64,000 nt of DNA from Hymenobacter montanus (GTDB lineage: Bacteria; Bacteroidota; Bacteroidia; Cytophagales; Hymenobacteraceae): contig NZ_JACXAD010000004.1 in assembly GCF_014699115.1 (NCBI RefSeq), positions 62,001 through 126,000 on the forward strand. The letters are read 5' to 3'. The notes beneath the pieces were generated by a model. That model had not been told where the DNA came from. It made no database searches and saw nothing but the letters and a program-made list of their open reading frames with translations. The position numbers were made by a program, and so were the translations under genes. Positions 26,279-32,494 of the stretch are shown piece after piece. How positions within the stretch are numbered: position 1 is the stretch's first letter; each line of letters begins with the position of its first letter.

Positions 26279-26309
26279 ATTGTTTTGTAAATAATCGTTT
26301 GTACATTTG
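26279..26309 (+). promoter_or_regulatory. Promoter of the leader/tRNA array
   Basis: ATTG at 26279-26282, 19 bases, then TACATTTG at 26302-26309, a perfect TAnnTTTG box at standard spacing. Transcription should start near 26315, so the leader ORF at 26317 would be read from a nearly leaderless transcript. Confidence 0.75.
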
Positions 26310-26316
26310 CACCGTT

Positions 26317-26385
26317 ATGATGAATCGCTCCTTTAGCAGCTGGTATTACTCGACCACAAAAGTGGCCCGGATGCCTGTTGCCTAA
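26317..26385 (+). CDS. Leader peptide rich in Ser, Phe, Trp and Tyr codons
   Basis: A 22-codon ORF starting with two ATGs and ending in TAA. Residues 5-12 are SFSSWYYS, encoded TCC TTT AGC AGC TGG TAT TAC TCG (26329-26352). This is the composition of an attenuator leader peptide. The codons that follow (Thr-Thr-Lys-Val-Ala-Arg-Met-Pro-Val-Ala) overlap RNA segments that can form either a local hairpin or an antiterminator. There is no Shine-Dalgarno sequence, and none is expected if the transcript begins near 26315. The ORF has no domain and is too short to be a structural protein. Downstream on the same strand are only tRNA genes. Confidence 0.75.
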   Translation: MMNRSFSSWYYSTTKVARMPVA

Positions 26386-26439
26386 GAAGTAAGTCCTCTT
26401 AACAACGATGCACCCTGGCCCCGAAGCCAGGGTTTTTTG
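26354..26439 (+). promoter_or_regulatory. Attenuator: protector, antiterminator and terminator helices
   Basis: Three overlapping helices can be drawn. The protector pairs CCAC 26354-26357 with GTGG 26362-26365. The antiterminator pairs GGCCCGGATGC 26364-26374 with GCACCCTGGCC 26410-26420, 9 of 11 positions paired. The terminator pairs ACCCTGGC 26412-26419 with GCCAGGGT 26426-26433 and continues into a T-run to 26439. The first and second, and the second and third, exclude each other, as in trp-type attenuators. Confidence 0.7.
26412..26439 (+). terminator. Intrinsic terminator of the leader
   Basis: An 8-bp perfect GC-rich stem (26412-26419 with 26426-26433), loop CCCGAA, then a run of T. 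It ends four bases before the first tRNA-like gene. Confidence 0.85.
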
Positions 26440-26443
26440 TTTT

Positions 26444-26516
26444 ACATGGGCAAGTACTAAGGCAGCGAGAAGGTCTCCAAAACCATTTGTATCAGGTTCG
26501 ATTCCTCCCCCGTGTG
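26444..26516 (+). tRNA. tRNA-Trp-like gene (CCA), degenerate
   Basis: Acceptor ACATGGG/CCCGTGT pairs (one G-U), and the anticodon segment GGTCTCCAAAACC with anticodon CCA is identical to normal bacterial tRNA-Trp. The T loop TTCGATT is normal and the discriminator is G, as expected for Trp. However the D arm does not pair, the T stem has two mismatches and the anticodon stem one. It is either a noncanonical tRNA or a decaying copy. Confidence 0.6.
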
Positions 26517-26518
26517 CA

Positions 26519-26543
26519 AATAGCCGTCAACCGGACGGCTATT
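26519..26543 (+). other. 10-bp hairpin between tRNA-Trp-like and tRNA-Tyr
   Basis: AATAGCCGTC (26519-26528) pairs perfectly with GACGGCTATT (26534-26543), loop AACCG. No T-run follows, so it is more likely an RNA processing signal than a terminator. Confidence 0.6.
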
Positions 26544-26549
26544 CAATTT

Positions 26550-26632
26550 GGGAAGTTATACCGTAGGGGCAGCGGGACAGGTTGTAACCCTGTTGTTTAA
26601 TAGCTCGGGTGGTTCGACTCCATCACTTCCCA
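26550..26632 (+). tRNA. tRNA-Tyr(GUA)
   Basis: Acceptor GGGAAGT/ACTTCCC, anticodon arm ACAGG-TTGTAAC-CCTGT (anticodon GTA), a long variable region as in bacterial Tyr tRNAs, T arm GGTGG-TTCGACT-CCATC, discriminator A. Confidence 0.93.
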
Positions 26633-26638
26633 CGAATT

Positions 26639-26710
26639 GGATTGGTAACATAGAGGTCTATGTGTCGCTCTGAAAAAGCGAAGATGTTGGTTCGATACCA
26701 GCCCAGTCCA
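26639..26710 (+). tRNA. tRNA-Phe(GAA)
   Basis: Acceptor GGATTGG/CCAGTCC, D arm ACATA/TATGT, anticodon arm TCGCT-CTGAAAA-AGCGA (anticodon GAA), T arm GTTGG/CCAGC, discriminator A. Confidence 0.93.
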
Positions 26711-26717
26711 CTTTATG

Positions 26718-26787
26718 GTCACGAATGCTCCGCGGCGGGGCGCTGGCTTGCAAAGCCAGGGGGCTAGTTCGATTCTAGCTCGTGACT
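26718..26787 (+). tRNA. tRNA-Cys(GCA)
   Basis: Acceptor GTCACGA/TCGTGAC, D arm GCTC/GGGC, anticodon arm CTGGC-TTGCAAA-GCCAG (anticodon GCA), T arm GCTAG/CTAGC, discriminator T, the Cys identity base. Confidence 0.93.
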
Positions 26788-26792
26788 TGCAA

Positions 26793-26875
26793 GGAGGGTA
26801 GCGACCAGTGGCGGTCAAGCAGTCTTGAAAACTGTGCTATGCTTCGGTATAAGGGTTCGACTCCTTTACCCTCCT
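26793..26875 (+). tRNA. tRNA-Ser(UGA)
   Basis: Acceptor GGAGGGT/ACCCTCC, D arm GACC/GGTC, anticodon arm GCAGT-CTTGAAA-ACTGT (anticodon TGA), a class II variable arm, T arm AAGGG/CCTTT. The discriminator is T rather than the usual G of serine tRNAs. Confidence 0.9.
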
Positions 26876-26880
26876 CACTT

Positions 26881-26964
26881 AGAGAGTTGCCGGAGTGGTA
26901 ACGGAGCAGTTTGCTAAACTGTGGTCGGGAAACTGACTCATGAGTTCGAATCTCATACTCTCTA
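26881..26964 (+). tRNA. tRNA-Ser(GCU)
   Basis: Acceptor AGAGAGT/ACTCTCT, D arm CCG/CGG, anticodon arm GCAGT-TTGCTAA-ACTGT (anticodon GCT), a class II variable arm, T arm ATGAG-TTCGAAT-CTCAT. Discriminator A rather than G. Confidence 0.9.
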
Positions 26965-27107
26965 CAATACCTACCCTGCCCTGAAGAAGGGAAGCAGGCG
27001 AAATGCCGCATTACGTGGCTGCTGGTAGCTGACCAGCGCCACTGTACAAGCTAGTAGCAAGGCCTTGGGCAGACTCTGCGGTTCCGGGGTACAGACTGTT
27101 TGTTTCG

Positions 27108-28250
27108 CTACTCTGGCATAGAGGTCTCATTCGGGGTGGCTTCCTCGTCCAGCGTATACAGAAAAGCCGATAGCTCTTGCTCGGCCGCGAGGCCTAGTTT
27201 GCGGCGCAGGCGGTAGCGGGCCTTGCGCACTCCATCTTCCGAAATATTGAGTATCCCAGCAATATCCTTGGTGGTAAAGTGTAGTCGAAGCAGGGCGGCT
27301 AGCCGCCGGTCACTCTGCGTTACACTGGGGCACCGCTGTTGGAGGGCAGCGAAAAAGCGGGGGTGCACCTGCTCTAATATCTGTTGCATATAGTCGCGGT
27401 TAGCCCCTGATTGAGCATTCAGCGTCAGGCTTTGATACATCTTCTGCAGGCGTTGCTGCGCCACCCCATTCGTCTTCTGGGCGACCGCACGTAGCTCCTC
27501 CTTCACGTCGGCTACCAGTTGCTCTTTGCCACTTACTTGCAGCACCAGGCTAGCTAGCTCACTGTTTTTTAATTCCAGGGCGTACTGACTTTGCCGCAGC
27601 TCTTCTTGCGCTTGCAACTGCTGAGTCTGCAATTCCGCCTGATAGGCGCGTAGCTCGGCGTTGTCGCGCTCCGCCCGCAGGCGCCGCTGCCGGATTAGCA
27701 GCCATGTGCCAGCCAGCGCCGCCAGCAAGAGCATCATTTTATCGCTGATGGTGAGCGCGGCCTGTTGTGCTTTCTCGTACTGCTTCACATTGTCGTACGC
27801 TTCGGCTGAGTTGAGCAGCAAACAACCAGTATCAAGGCCGGCTGCTTGGCGCAGGGCCCTGGGGTGCTTGTCGGTATGGTGCATTGCCTGCCACAGGTCT
27901 GTTTCTTGGCGCTGATAGTTAACTGCCAGGGAGAGCTCCCCTTGCTCCTGGTAAGCAGCCGCCAGCAGCCCCAGCGCCTTAGCCTTCCAGTAAGGTTGCC
28001 AGGTGCGGTGGGCCAGGCGTCGGGCCTGCTGCCCTAAGCCCAGGGCGCTATCCGTATTTATCGGCAGATACGCGAAGGAAAGCTGGCATAGGAGCCGCGC
28101 CCTGGTCGAATCGGCCGTGGTACTGTTCAGAGCTACTCGCAGGCTGTCTATATTCTTTGGAGACGCCCCAAGAGCTTCTTTTCTACCAACTATGAGGAGC
28201 AAGCTGCATATCACCATCCACTCTGATACTATTGATAGTATCCTTTGCAT
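27108..28250 (-). CDS. TPR-type membrane regulator with LuxR-like HTH
   Basis: A 380-residue protein with four parts: an N-terminal signal/anchor (about 8-28); helical TPR-like repeats (about 35-170, for example TRARLLCQLSFAYLPINTDSALGLGQQARRLAHR); a membrane helix MMLLLAALAGTWLLIRQRRL (about 193-212) followed by a Gln/Glu/Leu coiled coil; and a C-terminal helix-turn-helix (about 315-365) reading RRLAALLRLHFTTKDIAGILNISEDGVRKARYRLRRKLGL. This layout is typical of Bacteroidota regulators whose TPR sensor faces the periplasm. The TPR part is shorter than usual, and KQYEKAQQAALTISDK running into the membrane helix suggests an internal deletion. It borders the NRPS locus, so it may regulate it. 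Confidence 0.75.
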   Translation of the reverse strand: MQRILSIVSEWMVICSLLLIVGRKEALGASPKNIDSLRVALNSTTADSTRARLLCQLSFAYLPINTDSALGLGQQARRLAHRTWQPYWKAKALGLLAAAYQEQGELSLAVNYQRQETDLWQAMHHTDKHPRALRQAAGLDTGCLLLNSAEAYDNVKQYEKAQQAALTISDKMMLLLAALAGTWLLIRQRRLRAERDNAELRAYQAELQTQQLQAQEELRQSQYALELKNSELASLVLQVSGKEQLVADVKEELRAVAQKTNGVAQQRLQKMYQSLTLNAQSGANRDYMQQILEQVHPRFFAALQQRCPSVTQSDRRLAALLRLHFTTKDIAGILNISEDGVRKARYRLRRKLGLAAEQELSAFLYTLDEEATPNETSMPE

Positions 28251-28845
28251 AGCTGTAATGAAATTTGTGCAATGTGAAATCAGATCCGCTCAGCCTGTCT
28301 ACAGACTATAAACTCAACAATAGGGAATACTAAGATACGTATGTCGATAACCTTCGGATAACTATGGCTAACTAATAGACTTTGAATTTCATATAAAATT
28401 ATTGAACAATATTTATTTCTACTTAAAAATGTTCTAAATTTAACAAAATAGGCCCCTATTAAGTCCAGATTGAGGAAACATAAGCTTAACATATTCGACC
28501 TGTCTTCGACAATAGGATGGTCCAACGCTAGCAGTTGTGAGTCTGTCCTGATTAAAAGAATTGTCCAAATCATCGTCATAGCGCTGGCTGTTCTGGAATC
28601 TGAATCAGCATTACCTAGGGGTATTATTACTTGGCTTAAGCTAGTTTATGAAGAGAACCCATTCCCGCTGATTCCTGGCCTTTTCAGGCGGCGGCGGTAG
28701 TTGGTAGCTATGCTCGCTTTGTTTGCTGCGCCGATAGCACTTAAAACGGAGGAGTATATTTGCTTATATCACTTCTTTATATACTGCCTACGGTATAATG
28801 GGGAAGTAGTATGACGCTTTAGCCCCCGTGTTATCTTAGTAAACC
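28251..28845. other. Gene-free region upstream of the phosphopantetheinyl transferase
   Basis: About 595 bases, AT-rich in its first half. Open frames across it (to 99 codons) lack any protein pattern. A TATATTTG box at 28755-28762, matching TAnnTTTG, is the likely -7 element for the transferase gene, leaving an untranslated leader of about 80 bases. No TTTG lies at the standard distance upstream. Confidence 0.45.
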
Positions 28846-29499
28846 ATGACAACCGTGTTGTACGCAGTGGTAACCGAGCCAATTAAGGAGAGTCTCTTTA
28901 ACTCTTTCTATTCGCAAATGCCTGCAGATCTGCAACGCAAAATAAATAGCTTCAGGCAGTGGGAAGATAGGCAGGCAAGTCTGATTGGCAGAATGTTGTT
29001 GAAAAAGGCCCTGCTTGACAATGGGTTATCAGGTAATCTGTTGTCGCAGATCAAATACACCAGCTTTGGCAAGCCCTATCTTAGCGATGGCCCTTATTTC
29101 AACATAACCCACTCCTGGCCCTATATAATCTGCGCAGTTGATCAACAGAAAGCAGTGGGGATAGATGTAGAGGTGGTGCGTGAAATTGATATACGAGACT
29201 TTACAGCGCAGTTCACGGCTTCCGAAACAGTGGCGCTGACTTCAGCTGTCAACCCCATTGCTTTATTCTATTCGTTGTGGTGCAAAAAAGAAGCTATTGT
29301 GAAAGCCGAGGGCTCCGGGTTAAACATCCCTCTGCACGAATTAGATGTGTTATCGGATAGAACTTCATACGCGGGTGCAGAGTACTTTTTTAAACCTATT
29401 CATATCGACCCCTCAGCTGTTTGTTGGCTGACTGCTTCTCATCCTCTTGAACAATTAGCCATCCGAAGCATCAATCTCCATGCGCTGAATGCTGAATAA
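28846..29499 (+). CDS. 4'-phosphopantetheinyl transferase (Sfp type)
   Basis: A 217-residue Sfp-type enzyme that transfers phosphopantetheine from coenzyme A onto carrier domains, making the NRPS T domains active. Motifs: KYTSFGKPYLSDGPYFNITHSWPYIICAV (about 65-93, with the FNITHS core), KAVGIDVEVVREID (about 102-115, GIDVE with the Mg ligands Asp and Glu), and SLWCKKEAIVKAEGSGLNIPL (about 144-164, W-KKEA-K). It is encoded opposite to the synthetase genes but within the locus, so it most likely serves them. The length is normal. Confidence 0.93.
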   Translation: MTTVLYAVVTEPIKESLFNSFYSQMPADLQRKINSFRQWEDRQASLIGRMLLKKALLDNGLSGNLLSQIKYTSFGKPYLSDGPYFNITHSWPYIICAVDQQKAVGIDVEVVREIDIRDFTAQFTASETVALTSAVNPIALFYSLWCKKEAIVKAEGSGLNIPLHELDVLSDRTSYAGAEYFFKPIHIDPSAVCWLTASHPLEQLAIRSINLHALNAE

Positions 29500-29721
29500 A
29501 GCTTCGAGGTGATGAGCGGGTACGTACTACATTCTTTCATGGTGACTCACGGGTGAACGTGAAGCAGGCAGTCGCTGAAGTGCCCAGCTTCGCGGCTCGG
29601 GTATTATTGTGCGCGATAGTTTCGGGTTTGCCCACTGAGCATCAGCTCAGGTATTAAACCGGCCGGTAGTACTTAAACATTAAGATTACTGCTTTCCCTC
29701 GGCTCTATTGCTGACTGTTAC

Positions 29722-31362
29722 TCAGCTAAGAGTAACAACCTGATTTTCGAGTAGCTTACCAGCTTCCATATGGAAATGGCGATCTGCTACGGAAAAATAA
29801 CGATCATCATGCGTAATGACGAATACCGTTTTTCCCGCGTCGCTTAGCTCAGGTAACAGCTGCCGGTAAAAGTACTCCTTAAATTCAGGGTCCTGATTAG
29901 CGGCCCATTCGTCGAAAACGTAAACTGGCTTGTCTTCCATGAGCGCTGAAATCAGCGCTAACCGCTTCTTCTGCCCCTGGGAGAGGTCCAGCGTACTGTA
30001 AGCATTATCGACAAAGGTGACCTTGTTCGCCAACCCAAGCTTTTGAATTAGGGCATTGACTTTGGCCGGGTCAACCGCGGCTTGGCCGTATAAGCGCTTA
30101 AAGAGGTAGTTGTCGGTATAGATAGGCGCGTAAAGCTCCCGGTAGGCCTGAAGGCTATCGGCGGAAACCGGATGGTCGTTCACCCAGATAGTGCCTTCGG
30201 TGGGGCGATATAAACCCGTCAGGAGCTTGACGAAGGTAGATTTCCCGGACCCATTGCCGCCACTTATGAAAACGATTTCTCCCGGATTAATCTTCATGCT
30301 TAACGGCCCCAGCTGAAAGCCCCGGCGCTCCTGCTTGTTTTCGTACGTGTAGCAGACGCGGTCGAAGACGATAGGGGCGAGGTGCTGTTTGGCCCAGGTG
30401 GGGGGCTCGGTTTTGAGAACCTCCTTCATAGAGGCTATTTCCTGGGTTATCGATTCTATTTGCTTAACCGCAACATTAGAGAACGAGATAGTAGGAATGA
30501 TCTGGGTTAGCCCCTGAATAGGCCCAATCATGTAGAGAATGACCAATACAAACTGAGAGGTGTTGGCGAAAAAGCTGATCTTCAAAAATGGAAGTAGAAA
30601 AATCGCTAAGCCGACCAGAACGAAGAATGACAGCTGGTAAATAATGGAAATAGTAACGAAGCTGATGTTACTCTTGGCTAGTATTTTTTCCGCCTTTCGA
30701 GCGGATAGACTTAGGTAGCCGGTGTATAAGTCGCTGTTCCGGCTGCTATCCATCTTAACCTCTTTAACCCCGGCTAACAGATCGTTGAGATGCTCGAAGA
30801 AGGTGGCTTCTACGCGGCGGGCTTCTTCTATATCCTGGACCGCCCGCTTGCTTTGCAGGAAGTAAATGGCCACCAGTACGCCGATAATCAGGGCCGTAAA
30901 AACAAAGCCAACCCAGGAGAGCCACAGCAGGTAGCCCAGGCAGCCAACGGTGGTAACCAGGGCAATAACTGCGCTTGGCAGCAAGGTGGCAAACTCGGAG
31001 ATTCGGCCAACATCGCGACTCAAGGCCGTGTAGATGTTCGTGCTGCCGTAATTTTCGTACTGCTCGAAATCAGATTGCCGGACGTCGTCAATAATCGAAA
31101 GGCGCGCTTTCCAGATAATATTCTCGGCCAGCTTTATGAGGGATTGCTGAGAATACTTTTGTATGAAAATGTAAGCCGTCACGGCAATTACAAACCCGAG
31201 TAACAGTTTGGGGTAAAAGTCAGTACCGGCCGGGCTCCTTCGAATTACTTCGTTGATGATGGCGATAGCCCCCGTCTCGGCCAGCCCGGCCATTATCCCG
31301 ATCGCGAATAATTGGTACGTGAAGTAAGGCGAATGCCTCTTCAGAAACTTGATTAGCTTCAT
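29722..31362 (-). CDS. Cyclic-peptide-type ABC exporter (fused TMD-NBD)
   Basis: A 546-residue half transporter of the SyrD/PvdE type. Six membrane helices fall in about 10-300 (such as YQLFAIGIMAGLAETGAIAII and LSWVGFVFTALIIGVLVAIYFL). The nucleotide-binding domain (about 335-546) has Walker A VFISGGNGSGKSTFVKLLTGL, signature LSQGQKKRLALISAL, Walker B PVYVFDEWAANQDPEFKEYF (the DEWAA variant is typical of this family), and the switch His in VFVITHDDRYF. These pumps move nonribosomal or cyclic peptides across the inner membrane. It is the last gene of the NRPS group, 70 bases after the hydroxylase. Confidence 0.93.
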   Translation of the reverse strand: MKLIKFLKRHSPYFTYQLFAIGIMAGLAETGAIAIINEVIRRSPAGTDFYPKLLLGFVIAVTAYIFIQKYSQQSLIKLAENIIWKARLSIIDDVRQSDFEQYENYGSTNIYTALSRDVGRISEFATLLPSAVIALVTTVGCLGYLLWLSWVGFVFTALIIGVLVAIYFLQSKRAVQDIEEARRVEATFFEHLNDLLAGVKEVKMDSSRNSDLYTGYLSLSARKAEKILAKSNISFVTISIIYQLSFFVLVGLAIFLLPFLKISFFANTSQFVLVILYMIGPIQGLTQIIPTISFSNVAVKQIESITQEIASMKEVLKTEPPTWAKQHLAPIVFDRVCYTYENKQERRGFQLGPLSMKINPGEIVFISGGNGSGKSTFVKLLTGLYRPTEGTIWVNDHPVSADSLQAYRELYAPIYTDNYLFKRLYGQAAVDPAKVNALIQKLGLANKVTFVDNAYSTLDLSQGQKKRLALISALMEDKPVYVFDEWAANQDPEFKEYFYRQLLPELSDAGKTVFVITHDDRYFSVADRHFHMEAGKLLENQVVTLS

Positions 31363-31432
31363 CTTAAAATAAGTAAGCGGATGGGTCGCGCGAAGCGAAT
31401 GCTTCAGCAGAGCAGCTGTTCTTTAATGACGA

Positions 31433-32461
31433 CTAGTTGGTAAGCAGCACCCGGGAAGCGGCATTCTTCCGGATGGTTCTCGATTTGCGTAAATCCCGGG
31501 TCACCAGTACGCGCTTCAGCCAGCGGTCCTGGCCATCGTAGCGGGCAGTGAAAGGCTTACGCCCGTGAACAACCCGGTAATTATCAATGAAACAGTAGTC
31601 GCCCGCTTCGAGCACTACTTCCTCCAGCTGGCTGTTTAGTAGGTCAATAAGCAGAGCCAGGGCTTCGGCGGCTGGTTGATCCCCCGCGATAGGATGCATA
31701 AAAGCAGGGTCAATCCGCAAATACGGGGCGGCATAATCGCCGAAGAGCACGGGCGCGGGATCCTGCAAGCGAAAAGCAGGGGAGTTGAAGTTCTTATCCG
31801 CTTCAAAGATGTATTTCGGGAGAAACAGCTCCCTTTTCACGTTATCCGGCAGCTCGATAGTAGCCATGGAGCTAAACGTAGTGGCGATCAGGTCGTGGTT
31901 GCGCAAGCACAGCAAGCTTAGGTTATCGGCCCGGCAGGGGTGGAACGCTTCTTCGATGTGCCATTCCAGCGTGCTGTTGCTGGCCGTACTTAATTGCTCC
32001 TGCTCGTGTCCTTTTATCGGCAGGATGTCGTTGATTAATCGGCCTTCCCGCTGGGTGCTCCAACTCATCAAATCGCCTAATACCGAGTTGAACAACACCA
32101 GCAGCATTTCTTCCCGCACGGCATTCAGCGAATAGATTTGATTGTTTAGCTGGGCCGGGGTTGGGCCTATCGCAACATCGTCAATCGGGTAGCCTTTGAT
32201 GAGGCACACGCCGTAGTTGTCTTCATCATACTTGAAGTTGTGCAGGTACGACAGCAGCCGGGGGGGCAGCTCACCGGCGAGGATGCGGGCCCGGTGGACG
32301 AAGGCCGGCACTTCGGCGTGGATGTAGCGCGCCGCCAGAACAGTTGCTACGTATTGCAATTGCTCTTGCTCAGCCAGGGTAAGCTGCAGCACCTGAGGGG
32401 CCTTTTTGGCGGCCGCCGCCTTTAGCGCAGGGGCCTCCATGGTCGAATAGGTAGAATTCAT
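31433..32461 (-). CDS. Fe(II)/2-oxoglutarate-dependent amino acid hydroxylase (VioC/AsnO type)
   Basis: A 342-residue TauD/clavaminate synthase-like oxygenase. The iron-binding HxE motif is in STLEWHIEEAFHPCRADNLSLLCLRN (about 164-189), the usual His-x-Glu of this subgroup; the distal His is in YRVVHGRKPFTARY (about 295-308), and Arg in WLKRVLVTRDLRKSR (about 314-328) binds 2-oxoglutarate. Relatives VioC, AsnO and KtzO put a beta-hydroxyl on arginine, asparagine or glutamate for nonribosomal peptides, so one residue of the product is probably beta-hydroxylated. Which amino acid, and whether free or carrier-bound, cannot be read. It lies 33 bases after the last NRPS gene. Confidence 0.88.
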   Translation of the reverse strand: MNSTYSTMEAPALKAAAAKKAPQVLQLTLAEQEQLQYVATVLAARYIHAEVPAFVHRARILAGELPPRLLSYLHNFKYDEDNYGVCLIKGYPIDDVAIGPTPAQLNNQIYSLNAVREEMLLVLFNSVLGDLMSWSTQREGRLINDILPIKGHEQEQLSTASNSTLEWHIEEAFHPCRADNLSLLCLRNHDLIATTFSSMATIELPDNVKRELFLPKYIFEADKNFNSPAFRLQDPAPVLFGDYAAPYLRIDPAFMHPIAGDQPAAEALALLIDLLNSQLEEVVLEAGDYCFIDNYRVVHGRKPFTARYDGQDRWLKRVLVTRDLRKSRTIRKNAASRVLLTN

Positions 32462-32494
32462 AGATTGGAAAGGTTGGGAGAGGTGGTAATGAAC

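Noticed and set aside
26597..27011. Two minus-strand ORFs of 73 and 78 codons over the tRNA array
   Set aside because: Their peptides (for example EYEIRTHES, KGVEPLYRS) are the well-known false translations of the antisense strand of tRNA genes; the plus strand holds cloverleaf tRNAs.
28280..28700. ORFs of 76-102 codons in the region before the phosphopantetheinyl transferase
   Set aside because: AT-rich open frames without domain, signal or start-site support; they overlap on both strands.
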